Assembly: GCA_022865845.1 (NCBI GenBank)
Contig: JALHUC010000276.1
Coordinates: 1-7,515 of the forward strand
From: a bacterium
GTDB taxonomy: Bacteria; BMS3Abin14
Length of the DNA: 7,515 nt
Direction of reading: 5' to 3'
In this document: one piece after another, positions 6,727 through 7,515 of the stretch
How the letters are laid out: each line of letters begins with the position of its first letter
How positions within the stretch are numbered: position 1 is the stretch's first letter
Notes under the pieces: model-generated
Databases searched by the model: none
The model's input: only the letters and a program-made list of their open reading frames with translations
Told to the model about the DNA's origin: nothing
Made by a program: the position numbers and the translations under genes

Positions 6727-6744
6727 CGTACGATGTCGTGTACG
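6727..6744 (-). repeat. Junction hairpin, CGTAC/GTACG
   Basis: CGTAC and GTACG flank an 8-base loop. On the minus strand the hairpin sits between ACCGGAG (end of the unit at 6745-6856) and TGAGGAT (start of the unit at 6678-6726). The other junctions have different stem or loop sequences in the same position. Confidence 0.6.
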
Positions 6745-6856
6745 CTCCGGTTGCCTCGTCGATCGAGCCTCGTATCTGAAGCGCTCTTGACGGCCGGTGA
6801 GCGCGGTCCATCCAGGGCGACAATTTACTGCGTTATCAAATTTCGGAAATCCTCGA
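6745..6856. repeat. 112-bp repeat unit, copy A
   Basis: It matches copy B (6998-7109) over all 112 bases with 5 substitutions and no gap, about 95.5% identity by direct comparison. It begins CTCCGGTTGCCTCGTCGATC and ends GGAAATCCTCGA on the plus strand. No ORF with protein-like features lies in it. Confidence 0.95.
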
Positions 6857-6873
6857 TTCCGCCATCGGCGGGA
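6857..6873. repeat. Junction hairpin, CCGCC/GGCGG
   Basis: CCGCC (6859-6863), the loop ATC, then GGCGG (6867-6871). It separates copy A from the diverged middle unit. On the minus strand it again lies between ACCGGAG and GAGGAT. Confidence 0.65.
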
Positions 6874-6874
6874 C

Positions 6875-6980
6875 CTCCGGTTTCCTCAGGGCTCTAGCCT
6901 TGCATCTGATGCACTCTTTAGGGCCGATCAGAGCGGTCCATTCGGATGCGATTACAGTTACCATTACTCAGGCATCCTCA
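6875..6980. repeat. Diverged middle copy of the repeat unit
   Basis: It aligns with copies A and B along its length: CTCCGGTT near the start, GCCT then ATCTGA then CTCTT in the middle, GCGGTCCAT at about two thirds, and ATCCTCA at the end. It has many substitutions and small gaps. It is clearly the same element but much older, or from a different source, than the near-identical copies on either side. Confidence 0.75.
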
Positions 6981-6997
6981 TCCCGCCGCAGGCGGGA
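6981..6997. repeat. Junction hairpin, 7-bp perfect stem
   Basis: TCCCGCC, the loop GCA, then GGCGGGA. It is perfectly paired and sits between the middle unit and copy B, at the same place as the other junction hairpins. Confidence 0.75.
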
Positions 6998-7109
6998 CTC
7001 CGGTTGCCTCGTCGATCGAGCCTCGTATCTGAAGCACTCTTGGCGGCCGGTGAGCGCGGTCCATTTAGGGCGACAATTTACTGCGTTATCAAATTTCGGA
7101 AATCTTCGA
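6998..7109. repeat. 112-bp repeat unit, copy B
   Basis: It differs from copy A at five positions: two in the GAAGCGCTCTTGAC stretch, two in CCATCCAGGG, and one near the end. It is followed by another hairpin, GAACGC/GCGTTC with a TTT loop (7123-7137). A further partial relative lies at 7218-7246 (GCCTTGCATCTGACG, then TCTTGACGGTC). Confidence 0.95.
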
Positions 7110-7143
7110 CGTATGTCTTTAGGAACGCTTTGCGTTCAGTTTC

Positions 7144-7202
7144 TGGTGTCTAGTGTCTGGTGTCTAGAAAGATCTTGAACCTTGAATCTAGAACCTAGAA
7201 CC
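7144..7202. repeat. Two adjacent heptamer arrays (TGGTGTC and TTGAACC types)
   Basis: TGGTGTC, TAGTGTC, TGGTGTC at 7144-7164 are followed by TTGAACC, TTGAATC, TAGAACC, TAGAACC at 7175-7202. Both have a 7-nt period with one or two changes per unit, and the two arrays differ in sequence. Confidence 0.85.
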
Positions 7203-7303
7203 TGATTCTCCACTCTGGCCTTGCATCTGACGTAATCTTGACGGTCTTTAAGTCTTGAGCCATAGGGGAGTGCTGAAAGACAGGAGCCAGGAGGAAAAAC
7301 ATG

Positions 7304-7322
7304 ACCGGAGCGATGCTCCGGT
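7304..7322. repeat. Perfect 8-bp hairpin
   Basis: ACCGGAGC, the loop GAT, then GCTCCGGT: a perfect 8-bp stem. It follows an ATG at 7301 that has AGGAGG at 7289-7294. No T-run follows, so it is not a standard terminator. Its ACCGGAG arm echoes the ACCGGAG that borders the junction hairpins at 6727-6997. Confidence 0.6.
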
Positions 7323-7333
7323 TTACAGGATCA

Positions 7334-7368
7334 GAATGTAGAATGTTGAATGTAGAACGTAGAAGGAA
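7334..7368. repeat. Heptamer array (GAATGTA type)
   Basis: Five 7-nt units: GAATGTA, GAATGTT, GAATGTA, GAACGTA, GAAGGAA. The remainder to 7515 is AT-rich, and I see no gene or clear signal in it. Confidence 0.85.
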
Positions 7369-7515
7369 AATCCTATTACAGATGCAGCAGTTCATCTATA
7401 GGATGCGGGTTTATTTTCGTCTATCCCGTAAATATTCCCACAAACATCAAACTACAATCTAATTTTTTCACCAATACGCGGATACGGCGACACCCCGACA
7501 CACCCACACTCAGCC

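Noticed and set aside
6605..7109. CRISPR array
   Set aside because: Repeat units of about 112 bp with 17-25 base hairpin joints do not fit CRISPR repeat and spacer sizes, and no cas gene is present.
6797..7153. Plus-strand ORF of 118 codons in the repeat region, and a second ORF from 6900 to 7178
   Set aside because: They run through the repeat units and hairpins, show no recognisable domain, have no convincing ribosome site, and the repeated segments fall in non-matching frames because the unit spacing is not a multiple of three.
7195..7395. Minus-strand ORF of 66 codons with a hydrophobic stretch
   Set aside because: It is the complement of two heptamer arrays and the 8-bp hairpin, with no ribosome site; the hydrophobic look comes from repeat composition.

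Overview
The window carries six protein-coding genes typical of a Gram-negative bacterial chromosome. The chemoreceptor's signalling-tip variant (NASIIAAQAG) and the style of the intergenic repeats recall Desulfobacterota (old Deltaproteobacteria) or their uncultured relatives. That placement is inference from memory and is not proven by the sequence. No rRNA, tRNA, CRISPR array, integrase or insertion-sequence transposase was seen.

Layout: (1) 1-1477, plus strand: the end of a polar amino-acid ABC importer operon, with a permease (5' end cut by the window edge) overlapping its GlnQ-type ATPase. (2) 1629-2195, plus strand: a flavin reductase-like FMN protein. (3) 4222-2450, minus strand: an MscS-type mechanosensitive channel, then a YgjP-like zinc metallopeptidase with a TTG start. 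(4) 4223-4565: a divergent intergenic region with repeated complementary segments and a 23-codon leader ORF that overlaps the next gene. (5) 4566-6575, plus strand: a membrane-anchored chemoreceptor with a cytoplasmic GAF sensor. (6) 6576-7515: about 940 bases with no convincing gene, filled with a tandem family of hairpin-bearing repeats and then very short-period repeats.

The genes are ordinary membrane and environment-response functions: amino-acid uptake, osmotic protection, chemosensing and redox. They do not form one pathway. The unusual content is between them. Gaps 1478-1628, 2196-2449, 3026-3160 and 7110-7515 hold drifting tandem arrays with a 7-nt (sometimes 8-nt) period. Each array has a different sequence, and one forms the last codons of the peptidase gene. 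Downstream of the chemoreceptor, about 125-bp units are joined at a fixed point by a small hairpin whose sequence varies. The chemoreceptor start has no Shine-Dalgarno of its own and may be translated by coupling to the leader ORF. No new enzyme system or defence island is visible.
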